Assembly (NCBI GenBank): GCA_949825065.1
Contig: OX463844.1
Coordinates: forward strand, 33,085,414 to 33,149,413
DNA length: 64,000 nt
Origin: Odontocerum albicorne
Lineage: Eukaryota; Arthropoda; Insecta; Trichoptera; Odontoceridae
Direction of reading: 5' to 3'
This document shows, one piece after another, positions 1 through 11,879 of the stretch. The position numbers were made by a program, and so were the translations under genes. The notes beneath the pieces were generated by a model that saw only the letters and a program-made list of their open reading frames with translations, was not told the DNA's origin and did no database searches. Within the stretch, counting starts at the first letter, position 1; each line of letters starts with the position of its first letter.

Positions 1-166
1 ATTTCTAATTTATATCAAATTCGGATATCTTAGTTTGAAAATTGATTATAATATGGATTTCAATTAAACAACATTTCTAATTTAACAAATATCAACAAAA
101 TTTCTTATTTTATGGAAAATATATTACAATTGTAGTAAAATTTTCCTTATTAATTTGAACACTTTT

Positions 167-376
167 AACGCCGTTTGTTTGACACCACCACAATATAACA
201 CCGTTTGTTTGACACCACCACAATATAACACCGTTTGTTTGACACCACCACAATATAACACCGTTTGTTTGACACCACCACAATATAACACCGTTTGTTT
301 GACACCACCACAATATAACACCGTTTGTTTGACACCACCACAATATAACACCGTTTGTTTGACACCACCACAATAT
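167..376. repeat. 30-bp tandem repeat, 7 copies
   Basis: Seven head-to-tail copies of a 30-bp unit (core ccgtttgtttgacaccacca). Copies 2 to 7 are identical over the core and the first differs at one or two bases. Because 30 is a multiple of 3, several frames stay open and would encode 10-residue repeats, but these are products of the array and I see no gene. The near identity suggests recent expansion or homogenisation. Confidence 0.95.
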
Positions 377-559
377 ATGTCAAAATATATCAGACTGCTC
401 CAGATTCACTGGTTCTCTTTGAGCAACAAGCAATTGTCCTTAATCTATTTCAAGTTTTCCACATGCCCTATTTATCCCTACTGAAGAACATTCATTTGGA
501 ACCAATGCTGTTATCTGCTTCGAGAGATCAGGTCAAACTTAGACTCGTGTTGTTAAAGT

Positions 560-870
560 TTAGGGATTTTTGTTCCTTCTTACTCTTCTTTCAAAATATC
601 ATTATCTCAAACCAGTCATATTTTCCTTGATCTTCCTTTACCACGCCTTTCTCTCACATTTACACTGTATATTTGTTTTGTTATTCTTATTTCATTCATT
701 CGTTCTACGCGTTCAAACCATATCAGATTTCTCTTCTTCATTTTACTCAACACATCAGTTTTAAGTTCTCATTCATCCCTTATCACTCCTTACCGTATTC
801 TATCATACATTACCACCTCATTTATTTCTATACTTCCATACATCAAAGATAGTACTAAAATTCTGTTGTG
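560..870 (-). pseudogene. LINE family A fragment, C-terminal RT region
   Basis: On the minus strand this reads as the degenerate C-terminal end of a non-LTR retrotransposon ORF. Recognisable pieces are VLSKMKKRNLIWFERVERMN, then ITKQIYSV, then an RGKGRSRK-like basic stretch and NDILKEE, with several stops. The same string of motifs recurs throughout the window on both strands, which defines what I call family A. Neither end is defined. The LINE clade is not resolved. Confidence 0.6.
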
Positions 871-1619
871 GACTATTATCTTAACACATTTTATACTGTT
901 TTGTTGGAGTATACATGTTTTTGTGCCGCATTAACTTTTTTCCTATCGATACAAATCATTCAGTGTTCCTGAAGCACTATAATCCAAAATAAATACATTT
1001 GCAAAATGCATTCCAAAATATCTGACTAGAACCTCCTTGATGTTAGGATTTGAATATGGATAAATTTACCCCAAATAAATGGGTTACGGTTGAGTTTTAT
1101 TATAACCTCTGGGTAATCAATCCAAGTACACAATGCTTTTGAATTTAGTTCTAGACAACTTTAGCAGTTCGCCGGATGAAGCAATTCGTTCTTGTCCAAA
1201 TGCACTTGTTTCTTGCAATTTTCCTAGCGCAATGTTGCAGTCGATTTTCAAAGCGATGTAAAGTCCACATTTTGTAGGAGTTTAATAAATTACCAGTCCT
1301 AGATAAATCTGCTTCCTGAAAAGCTGCGGATCTCAAAGTGGGATTCATGCCTCGGTGGATACAACTGTTTCTTTTGGATTATTTTGCAAGTCCTGTTAGT
1401 TAATTTAAGCGTCATTATTAGTAGAATTTTGCTAGTGTACAAGAATCAGTATATTTTTACGTTATTTTCATGTTATTTTTGATATTTTCAATTAATTTAA
1501 TGCATATTCATAAATTAATCAAAAGCAAAATTACTCTGGGATTATGAGTAAAAGATCATTGTTCAGTGTGATTTTGAGAGTTTCTCGAAAGTATATTGTG
1601 ATTTTTTTAATACTTATGA

Positions 1620-1866
1620 AGGAAAACTGACATAACTAATAGACAATGCAAATGTGAATGGAAGGCGGGCAAGAGAAATACCAAGGAAAGTATTCTTGGA
1701 TCCAGTAAATGATATTTTGAAAGAAGGGAATGTAAAATACATCGAAGGAGCCGTCTTGTTATATGAGAAGGTGTAGGATATGGATGAGTTGTATGTGTCG
1801 AGCTAGAAAAGTTTGGCGCTCTGTCCTGTCTCTAAATCCCAGCAAGGAAACGGTGTGATGGTATGT
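1620..1866 (+). pseudogene. LINE family A fragment, extreme C-terminus
   Basis: Plus-strand relic of the family A tail: a REIPRKVFLDPVNDILKEGN stretch, then a decayed MDELYV-like segment and a Ser/Leu/Pro-rich end. Stops and frameshifts are present. It corresponds to the last quarter of the relic at 560-870 plus the extreme C-terminus. Confidence 0.6.
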
Positions 1867-1992
1867 ATACATTAATAATAAATCAGAAAAAACTTAGTTA
1901 TTTTCCCTCAAAACGACAGTTGGCAAGGATTTTATAAGCCGAAACGACCATTCTTAGGAATAAAGAACTGTAGTATAAACAATATTTTTGAT

Positions 1993-2215
1993 ACCCATAT
2001 CTAGTTGGTAAGACGCTGGACTTCCACTTAGAGTTTTAGGTTTGATTCCCGATGATACCCGAAAAAAATAAAAAAGGGTCCCAGTCTGTTCAAAACGTAT
2101 GTCTGGTTTAAATTCTCGCGTGCCTTTGCCAGTGGTTTAAAACGCTAAGACTCAATTAATGGGGACGAAGATAATGTTGTCTCCCAACCACGCTCTTCAA
2201 TGTGTTAACAACGCC
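1993..2215 (+). mobile_element. tRNA-derived SINE, family 2
   Basis: The head has an A-box-like tctagttggtaagacgc at about 2000 and a B-box-like ggtttgattcc at 2039-2049, spaced as in a tRNA promoter. The body ends in a module around gacgaagataatgttgtctc that recurs at 9.5, 37.2, 38.6 and 41.3 kb. An RNA polymerase III promoter of tRNA origin is inferred from the boxes. The copy is diverged and its ends are approximate. Confidence 0.6.
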
Positions 2216-2267
2216 AGTTCAAATGTATTAAAAGGTAATATACGAATGAATGCACCAGTATTTCTGA

Positions 2268-2400
2268 TATATTTGTGTCCTTGTTGGTAAGTCTGATTTC
2301 TTACCTGGAGGCTGCGTGTTTGATTCCCATGGGTGCTCATTTTTTTTATAAAAATGTTCTAGTCTGATTTCATGCGGTTCTAGTCGGTCTCTTTAAACTT
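2268..2400 (+). mobile_element. Possible SINE fragment
   Basis: A cttgttggtaagtctgat segment followed about 40 bp later by gtgtttgattccca resembles the A and B boxes of a tRNA-derived head. The body is too diverged to assign to a family with certainty. Confidence 0.35.
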
Positions 2401-3091
2401 CATTTTTGGTTAGTTAGAAAAGATTGGATTATTCAAGAAACTCGCCAGGTTACACTGTACACAGCAAAAGTGTGATACAATACAACTTATTTAAAAAAAA
2501 ATATTGCAATAAAATAGTTTGGGAATATTTCCGTCTTTTTAAGCAGATTTATATAGAATATAATATAGACCCACAGATAGAAAGGGTTGATTTTAGTTCA
2601 AGTAAAATCCAGACATAGAAAGGGTTCTCAGTATGCCATGTATTGAGACATTAAACTATCGAAATTTTTCCTATAACAATTAATCCACATCTCCGTGGCT
2701 ATATATTCATCTTGCACGTTTTATTTCTAAAGGAAAGACTTTTTTCTCTACTCCAATAAAGATTTTTCATTATTTCAGAAGAATACAATATTTTATTATC
2801 ATATGAATTATTATCAAAGGATTTTGCAACTGAAATTCCTTTTTCTTTTATTTTAATTTTTTTCTACAAATTATTTTATGATTTAGTCAAGGCTCATACT
2901 ATTTAATTTCTTCTCTCTAAAAGTTCATTTACGGTCCAGGATCTTCAAAACCCTGGCGTGTTTTTGCTTGTATTATGAGGGATATGTTGTATGTATGTAC
3001 TTTTTTTCTGATGGTAATTTTGTATATAACTCCATAATGTTTGCACTTTTTGTAGTCTTGCGCAGTTGAATTCGAAATTAAACTTCAAGTA

Positions 3092-4029
3092 CCAGGTAAG
3101 TCCAGAAAGTAAGTGTACTGAATTTTTGTAGGTTACAATTTTTTTTATTTAAACAAAAAAATTACGTGGTTACCGTAGTACATATGTAAGCTATTTTTCG
3201 ACATAGTCGCCATTCCTCTCAATGCATATCAACTTTTGGGTATCAACTTTTTGATGCCTTCCTCGAAGTAGTTTCCCGCCAACTCCTCCGTCCACTTCTC
3301 CACATCCTCCTTTACCTCCTCGTCGGTTGAAAACCTTTTTCCACCCATGTGCAGCTTCAGGGAGGTAAATAGATAGTAATCTGAAAGTGCTAGGTCAGGG
3401 GAATGCCCGGGATAGTTCAGGACATCCCATTTAAACGAGGCGAGCAGTTCCTTCGTGGCGTTGGCCGCGTGTGGTCTGGTATTGTCGTGCAGCAGGCAGA
3501 CTCCCTTTGTCAGCATGCCTCTCCTCTTGTTCTGAATCACCCTCCGCAATTTTTTTAGGGTCTCACAGTATCTTGCAAAGTTGATGGTCTCCCCTTGAGG
3601 CATATATTCAATTAAAATTATGCCTTACAGTCCCAAAACAATTTCGTCAATTTCGTCAGTCACAATTGAAGGTCTTCCGCTCTTCTGATCATCATGCACA
3701 GACGTACGACCGTTTTTAAACTCCCGACACCACTTGTACACACTCGTACGATTCATAACTTTATCACCATATGCAGTTTTCACCTCATTATAAACCTCAA
3801 CCGGAGGTTTTCCCTTCCAAACGAGATAACGGATGACGCCCCGTATTTCGCACTTGGCGGGAGATTGGATTTACATTTTTCACGAAACGTGTTGTCGCGT
3901 CGACACTTCTCAACGTACTGACCTCGAACCGGTCTCGTTGCGGAGGGGAAGGGTCAGGCTATAAATGTCGAAAATAAAATCCATCCGGTCGTGAGAGCCT
4001 CAGTACACTTACTTTCTGGATATGCCTCG
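3092..4029 (-). mobile_element. mariner element, copy 1a, internally deleted (938 bp)
   Basis: Inverted ends share tccagaaagtaagtgtactga and are flanked by TA on both sides (3090-3091 and 4030-4031), as mariner target duplications are. The same element family recurs at 34421-35373. The length is short of the roughly 1.3 kb usual for mariner. The copy keeps the 5' untranslated region, the N-terminal DNA-binding part and the C-terminal half of the transposase, but has lost the middle. Confidence 0.9.
3229..3873 (-). pseudogene. mariner transposase pseudogene (copy 1a)
   Basis: Read on the minus strand, the start codon is followed at once by a stop (ATG TAA, where copy 1b has ATG TCA). An open stretch then encodes a helix-turn-helix domain (VIRYLVWKGKPPVEVYNEV, SVYKWCREFKNGR, KSGRPSIVTDEI). 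The frame stops at a junction that joins this domain to the second half of the catalytic region. The 3' half (3229-3603) keeps LLHDNTRPHAA and SPDLALSDYYLF, the second and third Asp boxes, but the first Asp box (GDETW) is deleted. A 1-bp loss beside the junction relative to copy 1b shifts the frame. It cannot make a working transposase, but its ends could still be mobilised in trans. Confidence 0.9.
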
Positions 4030-4757
4030 TATTATAACTATTGTCATGGTTAAAATTGCTCGTGCTTTGTACAAATAAATAAAGCCTTTTTTTTTAATTT
4101 CTTTGTCTTTTCTTTTGGTTTGTTTTTGTTTCCTAGAGTTTTTTTTTCATAATATATACATTATAATCATTGATGCGATGCTATATTTATTATGAAAAAA
4201 AATGGCATGGAACATTTCGCCAAATATGTAAATGTTAAAATAAAGTATTATTTGAACTCACATTCTGTTTTTTTTTCTCTGAAATTTTTTATAAATTTAC
4301 TCACTCAAGGGAATAAAATTTTATTTTGAAATCACTTTCTTTCGAAATTCATTCTTTTAAATACCATTTTTATAGATTGACGAATCTGATTTTCTTCAAG
4401 CAGATAAGAAAACCTTATTTAAAAAAGTCGATAATTAAGTTAATTGAAATCGAAAACAAGTGTTCATTGAATACCATTTCCCTTAAAAAATGTAAAGAAA
4501 ACGTCGGTACTTATCCTGTATAAGGATTTTTTTATTCTGATCATGAAGGAATTTTTTTTTGGTTATTTGAATTTATTAAGAATATTTGTATTAATTTTCA
4601 AATATTTTTGTAAAATCTGTTCAATTCTTCATCTAATAATTGAATATTTTGAAATATTATTTAAAACGAAGCCAAATTTAAAGTTGAAAATGCGTATTTA
4701 TCAACCTCTTTTCCTAACCACCTGCTTCCTATCCTTCTTCTTTTTCCCAGTGTCATG

Positions 4758-5274
4758 TCAGGTCCCCCCAACGTTGAATATCACCTGAGAGTAGACATCT
4801 TTGTCCCCGGCCGCCCGAAAAAGATCTCCAACGCCCCTTATACCAGTCCAATCACGTATATTGCGGAGCCAGGAGATTTGCCTCCTGCCAACACCTCTTA
4901 GGCCTTCTATTTTGCCTTGGATGATCAGGTGCAGTAATTTGTACTTTGCTCCTCTAAGTACATGACCCAAGTAGGACACCTTTCGGGTTTTAATATTAGT
5001 CAGCAACTCTCTATCAACTTTGGTTCTTTGAAGAACCCTTGTGTTGCTGACCATATCCGTCCAGGGTATCCGTACCAATCTCCGGTGCATCCACATTTCG
5101 AATGCTTCCAGTCGGTTCATACTACTAACTTTGAGGGTCCACGATTCCACTCCATGCAATAGCACTTACCAAACGTAGCATTTGACTAACCGTTGTCGAA
5201 GTTTTAGATTATCATCGCAGAATACGCTTCTCATTTTATTAAAAGCCGCACGAGATGAACCTATCCTTACACTC
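4758..5274 (-). pseudogene. LINE family B fragment, RT C-terminal domain
   Basis: The minus strand encodes AAFNKMRSVFCDDNLKLRQR, a YVW-stop-V interruption, then LLHGVESWTLKVSSMNRLEA, FEMWMHRRLVRIPWTD and RRQISWLRNIRDWTG. It aligns by eye throughout to the longer copy at 44323-45360, where the stop is a Ser codon. The region lies C-terminal of the reverse transcriptase catalytic core. Both ends are truncated. Confidence 0.8.
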
Positions 5275-6250
5275 AACTTATTTTCTTTTAGGCAATATTC
5301 TTGCTATCAACACCATTTGCATTGTTAAGAATATTTACAGTTTCTAATGAATTAAATATGTAAAATAAATATTTTTATTTCATAACCGTGGTATTATTAT
5401 AAACTTTGATTTGATTATAAACTTGACTGTGATTGCGCTTTTAGAACATATTCTGCGATTTTAATTAGGTATTGTAATCGTCTTACCGTGATTTTACTAT
5501 TGCTAACTAGTAACATTCAAATTAAGGTAAGTCTCCATTATTTTTTTTAACAAGAGTGGGTTTGATTCCTTACTTGAGGAGAGTGTGCCCTCTTAATGGC
5601 GTTGAATAAGTGGTTCCTTTATTGTGATTTTATGTATATCTCATGGTGTTGAATAACTAGAAAGGATAGAAAGTAAAATAAAGTGAAAACTTATGACAAT
5701 TATACTTTATTTATCGACATTTTTAGTGATCTTACCACTCAAAAGATTCTTTTGGAGATTGTATTGATTATACACTAATACAATTTCTCTTATTGTAATT
5801 TGATACAAGGATTTACGACTGGTACGATATTTTTCCTTTTTATTTTGATAGCTTTGCTTTATATACGAGTACTAACAAACCTTCAACGAATTCAAACCAT
5901 AATACCAGAAAACTTGACGATAGACCACCTACAGCTTTGACTAAGGTTCAAATTGTGTTTATTGGATTGGATTGGATTTCGTTGGAATGCTTTGTCCTAT
6001 CTACTCAGTTGTTTCCTCTGATCTAACATTCATTTAGATTGCTAACACTTCAAACATCCCATTCACACCGTTAATTTTAATTTGAATACGATTTTAGCAT
6101 ATAAAAATATATGATTTTTACGTGGGTTTACCACAAGGTTTATGTTACATGCAGAAAGTAAAACAACTACATTTATTCTGAACCATAAATTTTTAATAAA
6201 ACACATTTTTTTAATTTTGTATTCACTACTGTTTTATTTGGGTTCACTGG
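5275..6250. other. Unannotated AT-rich stretch
   Basis: I see no recognisable gene. A gtgggtttgattcctta sequence near 5557 resembles a SINE B box, and a short attgg repeat lies near 5965. Confidence 0.4.
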
Positions 6251-6252
6251 CG

Positions 6253-6281
6253 GTTTCAAAGACCTTCGTCTTCCTCGTCAG
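6253..6281 (-). ncRNA. Hammerhead-ribozyme-like core motif
   Basis: On the minus strand CTGACGA (6275-6281) is followed by a stem AAGAC-GAAG-GTCTT and then GAAAC (ending 6253). This is the arrangement of the hammerhead core: CUGANGA, stem II, GAAA. One extra purine sits at the base of the stem. The flanking stems are not clearly resolved. Such cores are known in the terminal repeats of Penelope-like retroelements, and a Penelope-type remnant is the most likely source, but no Penelope protein is visible here. Confidence 0.4.
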
Positions 6282-7256
6282 GTGAAGATGAACTGAATTG
6301 TGTATTTTTTTTTTCTAATTGCTAATAGGTATTGGAGAGGGGGAGGAGACTAGTGGCCAATAAGGTGAAGGGAGTAGGTAGGCGTCAAAATAATGGCTTT
6401 TGAACGGAAATTATATTTAGCAGATGACTTTTCTTGAAATTCAATTGTTTTGTTTATAATATTGAAACCTAATTTAACGTTTTTTTTATCTCGAGAATTT
6501 CTAAGTTAACTTAAATTTAAAATTATTCAGAACTGATTACAATTGGAAATACATGTAACATAGAAAGGTTGACCCTTCCCGTTTGCCCAACTACGCATCT
6601 TATTTTCTATTTCTCTCTTAGAATATTCAGACATAAAAACTTGTTGTGAGACTTTTTTTGAAAAAGAAGTTTGAAATTTATGAAATTGACCAAGACTTAA
6701 CCTTTATCTACAATATTATGATAGACCACCTCTCATAAACTTGTTATTTTCTGTGTGAATCTTCAGTTGGAGCATTTCGCGCTTCTGTAAGTTCATGTTT
6801 GGGGGGGCTGGTTTAGTCCGTAATATTTTTCTCGTGTGTAAAAATGTGGCCAGTAAATCTAGGAGATAACCTTACTTAGCGGGGCCCTACTTCTGTTTTT
6901 CCACTTTACTCTCACGCTGGTTGCGGTATGAACATAAATAATATGTAATGTCATATTATTTTCGTTCATGCTATAAAGTTTTTGTCGTTGATTTTTTGTT
7001 AAAAGATTAACGCGGTGACTTAGTTGTCTATAATTTACAGGGAGTCCGTGACTTTCGTACATAATTGATTCTGTGTATATAATTGATACAGTGATTGCAA
7101 ATGTTTACGAAAGTGGAGAAATCGCTGTACGGCATTAAACCTGCCAGACTTTATTGTAACCAAAGCAAGTGCAATATTATACAATACAATAAACTACACC
7201 GTCTTCCTCTATAGTTGGTTAGAATATTGTATTGTATTACACTTTCGTTGTATACA

Positions 7257-7440
7257 GTACAACCTGGTGGGAGTATTCCCACGTGGAAGTCTCTTCCAAC
7301 CAACCAGAAATAGCTTAAAGTGGCCTTAAGGGAAAAACAGACTGGAATCCTTTTTAAAAAATCTGGGTTTCAACGGGATTTGACCAGCAACCTCCGAGCT
7401 GGGAGACAGGCGTTTTACCAACTAGATCACGGAGGTCGTC
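7257..7440 (-). mobile_element. tRNA-derived SINE, family 1, with LINE-like 3' tail
   Basis: Minus-strand head: tgatctagttggtaaaacgc (A box) and ggtcaaatccc (B box). A body with ggattccagtctgttttt follows, then a 3' tail tctggttggttggaagagac. That tail closely matches the 3' end of LINE family G copies at about 17985-18031 and 48226-48245. The last bases run into TGTAT-type repeats, common at LINE and SINE 3' ends. Confidence 0.75.
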
Positions 7441-7535
7441 GAATATTTTTCGTTTGTAATATTTTTTATTGTAAATAATATTGGAGTGTCTGACCTTGTT
7501 GCATCGAATATTCTTTATCGGAAGTAAATTAAAGT

Positions 7536-8343
<808 letters not shown>

Positions 8344-8543
8344 NNNNNNNNNNNNNNNNNNNNNNNNNNNNNNNNNNNNNNNNNNNNNNNNNNNNNNNNN
8401 NNNNNNNNNNNNNNNNNNNNNNNNNNNNNNNNNNNNNNNNNNNNNNNNNNNNNNNNNNNNNNNNNNNNNNNNNNNNNNNNNNNNNNNNNNNNNNNNNNNN
8501 NNNNNNNNNNNNNNNNNNNNNNNNNNNNNNNNNNNNNNNNNNN
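8344..8543. other. Assembly gap, 200 N
   Basis: Exactly 200 Ns, the same length as the second gap, so this is probably a fixed-size placeholder. It abuts the (TA)n tract, which probably broke the assembly. Confidence 0.95.
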
Positions 8544-8699
8544 AAACGTTGAAAGGCAAAAGAAATCATAGGAATTATATGATAAGGTGTATGGATGTAG
8601 AACTGGATGGATGTTTGTAAATACACATTTAGCTGCGTTGATAATTTTTTGCAAACAGGTTTATAATATGAGATACGAAACAAATATATAAATGTTTCG

Positions 8700-8912
8700 T
8701 GGGTTAGGCGCCATTGAAGAGTCTGTTATCTAAACGGTGCTATATAATGATGGATTTGGGTTCCAACTTGGAGCACCTTTGAGGAGAGTTAGCTGTCTAA
8801 ACGGCACTATATAATTTGTCTTTATTATTATATAAATTGTCCTGTATTATTATTATATAAATAGTCCTTTATTATTATTATATAAATTGTTCTTTATTAT
8901 TGTTACTATGAA
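8700..8912 (+). repeat. SINE family 3 bodies with TTA-rich tandem tail
   Basis: Two near-tandem modules end in ctaaacggtgctatataat (8731-8749) and ctaaacggcactatataat (near 8800). They are followed by about 3.5 copies of a roughly 25-bp unit (tattattatataaattgtcc type) at 8819-8905. The module recurs at about 57565-57610 and, inverted, at about 10490-10530, where a tRNA B-box-like gggttcgaatcca adjoins it. I infer a tRNA-derived SINE with a (TTA)n-type 3' end. Confidence 0.55.
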
Positions 8913-9226
8913 TGTGTTTGCATACACACGTCCAAATACATCATAATACTTTGTAGTGTGAGGATTTAAAGATAGCGACTATGGCCTTCATTTTGGGTAG
9001 TTCCTCACATACGACATACAGTCCTTAAAATATATAGGCTTTTACGTGAGGCTGCGCAGGGCGCAGTGACATTGAAGAATTTGATGACCTCTGCATGTGA
9101 TATTTAGGTATACTAGGAGTAGATTTTTTTTCGCTGCATGTCAGTAAATTGTCCTTTGATTGCCTTATTATTTTTACGCTTATTTTACAGTTTTCAGTTA
9201 ATGATCCAAATCTACTTTGCTTTTAG

Positions 9227-9399
9227 TGGAACCCACTGAAATAGCCCACTCAGCTTTTTACATACGCGATATTTTCACGTATAAAAATGTAGAATTTCAG
9301 AGTATGTTTTTTGACGTTCTCGTACATATACAATTTGAACATTTTGTAATGGACGCCAGCGGCGATTTGGTTTCGAATATTCAGGATAGGGTTATCTGA
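9227..9399 (+). CDS. Possible host exon, unrecognised (low confidence)
   Basis: An open segment follows a pyrimidine-rich acceptor-like tctactttgcttttag ending at 9226. It encodes 57 residues (from VEPTEIAHSAFYIRDIF to VMDASGDLVSNIQDRV) and stops at 9399. The residue mix looks protein-like, with no simple repeats, but I do not recognise a family. No donor site or neighbouring exon is evident. It could equally be chance or part of an old repeat. Confidence 0.2.
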
Positions 9400-9509
9400 A
9401 AAACAACTGAAAAATCGTTATCAAAATGGCTCAAATAACGGTTCACTGTATATTACATATATATATTTAACTTTCGTTCTTTTTTGTATGGTATCAATAA
9501 TTCAAATAT

Positions 9510-9795
9510 GTTGAAGGTGTGACCGGGAGACAATATTGTCTTCCCCCTAGTAAAAAGGTTTTCGGGGTTACAACCTCTTGAGTAGGCACTAAACTTGCGG
9601 TTCGTCGTTCCACTTATTGACAATACTAGCACACGTGAAGAAGCAACATAACTCGCACAGATACTTGGTGCGTGTGAATATGGTTACCAAGCAAACTCTT
9701 TATATACTAGGACCCTTGTCTTTTAATTACCATTGGAAATCGAACTCAGAACCCCTGGGTCAAGAGTCTACGCCACGGAGGTTGTTAATAAGCTT
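9510..9795 (-). mobile_element. tRNA-derived SINE, family 2
   Basis: Minus-strand head at about 9725-9795: a ccgtggcgtagactcttgac A-box region and a gagttcgatttcc B box. The body contains the shared ttattgacaatactagcac module (9616-9635) and ends in gacaatattgtcttcc (9530-9545), the family 2 3' signature. It is diverged but recognisable end to end. Confidence 0.6.
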
Positions 9796-10439
9796 TTATT
9801 AAAATATGTTGTTTATAGATATAAAACAACGTTTTTCAATTATTTTTAAAATGATACTGATTGAAGGTGTAGTACTTATCGAGAGCTCTAAATACGTCGT
9901 TGCTGTGTTTTGTCAATCGACACTTTCGTTGGCTTCTGGACTTCTGTTCATTTAAAATGGATACTTTAGCCGCATGTCACGTGATTGGTAAAAGGAGTCT
10001 ACTAGCTTAGATACTTTCTATGTGTGAACTCGAAACCCGTTTTCCCTAGTGGTCGAATTTAACAATATTTTGTTTTTCGCGAGACTGTTTAGATAAACGT
10101 GAGTTTTTGGATGCTAATATTATCTACCTCAGATTCCCATACAGAATCAAGCTTCAGCCTACTGGATGATTTTTCTCTAAGCGTGTCGGTCATTTGCCGT
10201 CTCCCCCCAGACTCACCTTATTCCCAAAATCCTGCTGCACGTTAGCTAAAAGTCTTTGTCTCGGTCTGCTAAGGGACCTTCATTCGTGTTATTAGGCTTG
10301 CATAATGACCTTTGTTGACTGTGTCATCTCAAATCTGCTTACATAACCGATCCATGCCAACCTTTATATAGCTAGTAATTAGACGACTACTTATTTCTAA
10401 CTTTGATATTACCTACAAGAAATTAAATTTACTGCTACT

Positions 10440-10560
10440 GTCAGATCAGGTGAAGATAATAATAATTAATGAACAATTTATATTGTTTCATATAGAGAGC
10501 GAACTCTCCTCAAGGGCGCTCTAACTGGATTCGAACCCACCATTATTAACTCATTAAATT
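10440..10560 (-). mobile_element. SINE family 3 fragment
   Basis: On the minus strand ggtgggttcgaatccagt (B-box-like) is followed by agagcgcccttgaggagag and ctctctatat, the family 3 module, running into a TTA-rich tail. A further weak match lies near 10740-10800. Confidence 0.45.
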
Positions 10561-10964
10561 TATAAAAATAAAGATTATCAATTCATTAAATATTACCCAA
10601 CTATAATGTAATTGTTGCAATAAAAAATAAGTACCTCAAAATTACGAAAAATAAACTATTATCGACTTAAACCAATCAAGTTTATAAATAAAATGTAATA
10701 CTCAAATGTCCAAAAATAAATAAAAAACTATAGCAGCTCCCGAGCGAAGATAACCTATGACCTCTTCACGCTCTAAAGGGGACGGGACGCTTAACGGTAC
10801 TTTGAAATTTTGAATATAAACTTTTTGATAAGTATGTATTTTACAAAGGGGTCCACCGTTTTTATTTTCATTTTTTATACCTAAATGCGCTAATAAATTT
10901 AAGCGTAGTAAAACTGAACACGTAGTTTTTATTTAGGTCTTTGATGTTGACAGGGAACAATTGA

Positions 10965-11130
10965 GATTGTATTGTATTTATTTATCGTACAAATTGTGTG
11001 ATCAGTGCCATGTGGCAATCTCTTCCAACCAACCAGACAGATTTTTTTTAAAGCGACATAAGTGAAAACAAGACTTGAACACTTTTTTAATAAAATCAGT
11101 ACCGACGGGAATCCTATCAAGTAGGCTACG
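10965..11130 (-). mobile_element. tRNA-derived SINE, family 1
   Basis: Minus strand: a decayed head with tcgtagcctacttgatagg and a gattcccgtcgg B-box region near 11100-11130, a ttcaagtcttgttttcact body, then the LINE-like tail tctggttggttggaagagat (11018-11037) and TGTATTG-type terminal repeats near 10965. Confidence 0.6.
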
Positions 11131-11879
11131 AAGATTTTTCAATAATGTTTCTTAAGAGTTTATAACCGTTTAAAATGTCTTTTTACACCAAGGGAAACAT
11201 CAAATTTTTTATACAAAATTCTTGAAATTACTTTAAAAAATTATAATATATTCAACTTAGTTTTTAGTTTTTTTTTGGTTATGGAGTCTCACGGCATGAA
11301 GTTGGAAATTAAAGACGCCTAAGGAGAGAAGCATTCCAAAGTCGTTGGAAATTTTAAGTAAAAATATTTGGAATACCTTTTAAGTGCCTTAAATTACACA
11401 ATGGCGTTACAGCTTGTCTCAGTAGGTATTTAATAAAGTGGACTGAAAAAAATACACTGGGGGAGGAAAACAATTAAGGTCCTTGAGAAAGTATTTATTC
11501 ATATTTTAACACTCACCTCATTTTTGTAAAATGTTTGTTTTCAAATCCGAAAAGGTTTTTGTTCAATGCAATCATCATCTGCACCACTTTTTTCCGTTTT
11601 TCTAACGGATGAATTGTTTAATTTTATTTAAAACTTAGGGGGCCGGTGGTTCCCGAGTGTTCTAAATAATAAAATGGAAGATAAGGGATTTTTTTTAATT
11701 ACACTCTTATCAGTGATGCCTATAAAACTCTTTGAGAACTTTAGTCTTTTCGATGATATGTCTTCACCTCTTACGTTCAATCTCTCCGGGCATGCTCGGG
11801 TATAACTCCTTGAGCGTAAGAAGAGATCTGCGTCTCCTGGTATACGTTGTAAAACTCGTTCGAGGATTTGTGAGCTAAC

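Noticed and set aside
110..484. Open frames on both strands over the 30-bp array
   Set aside because: They exist only because the unit length is a multiple of 3; no start context, domain or composition supports a gene.
3694..3921. Plus-strand 75-codon frame
   Set aside because: Antisense shadow of the mariner helix-turn-helix region.
7320..7440. Possible functional tRNA genes at the SINE heads
   Set aside because: The A and B boxes are present but the sequences do not fold into an intact cloverleaf by eye and are followed by SINE bodies.
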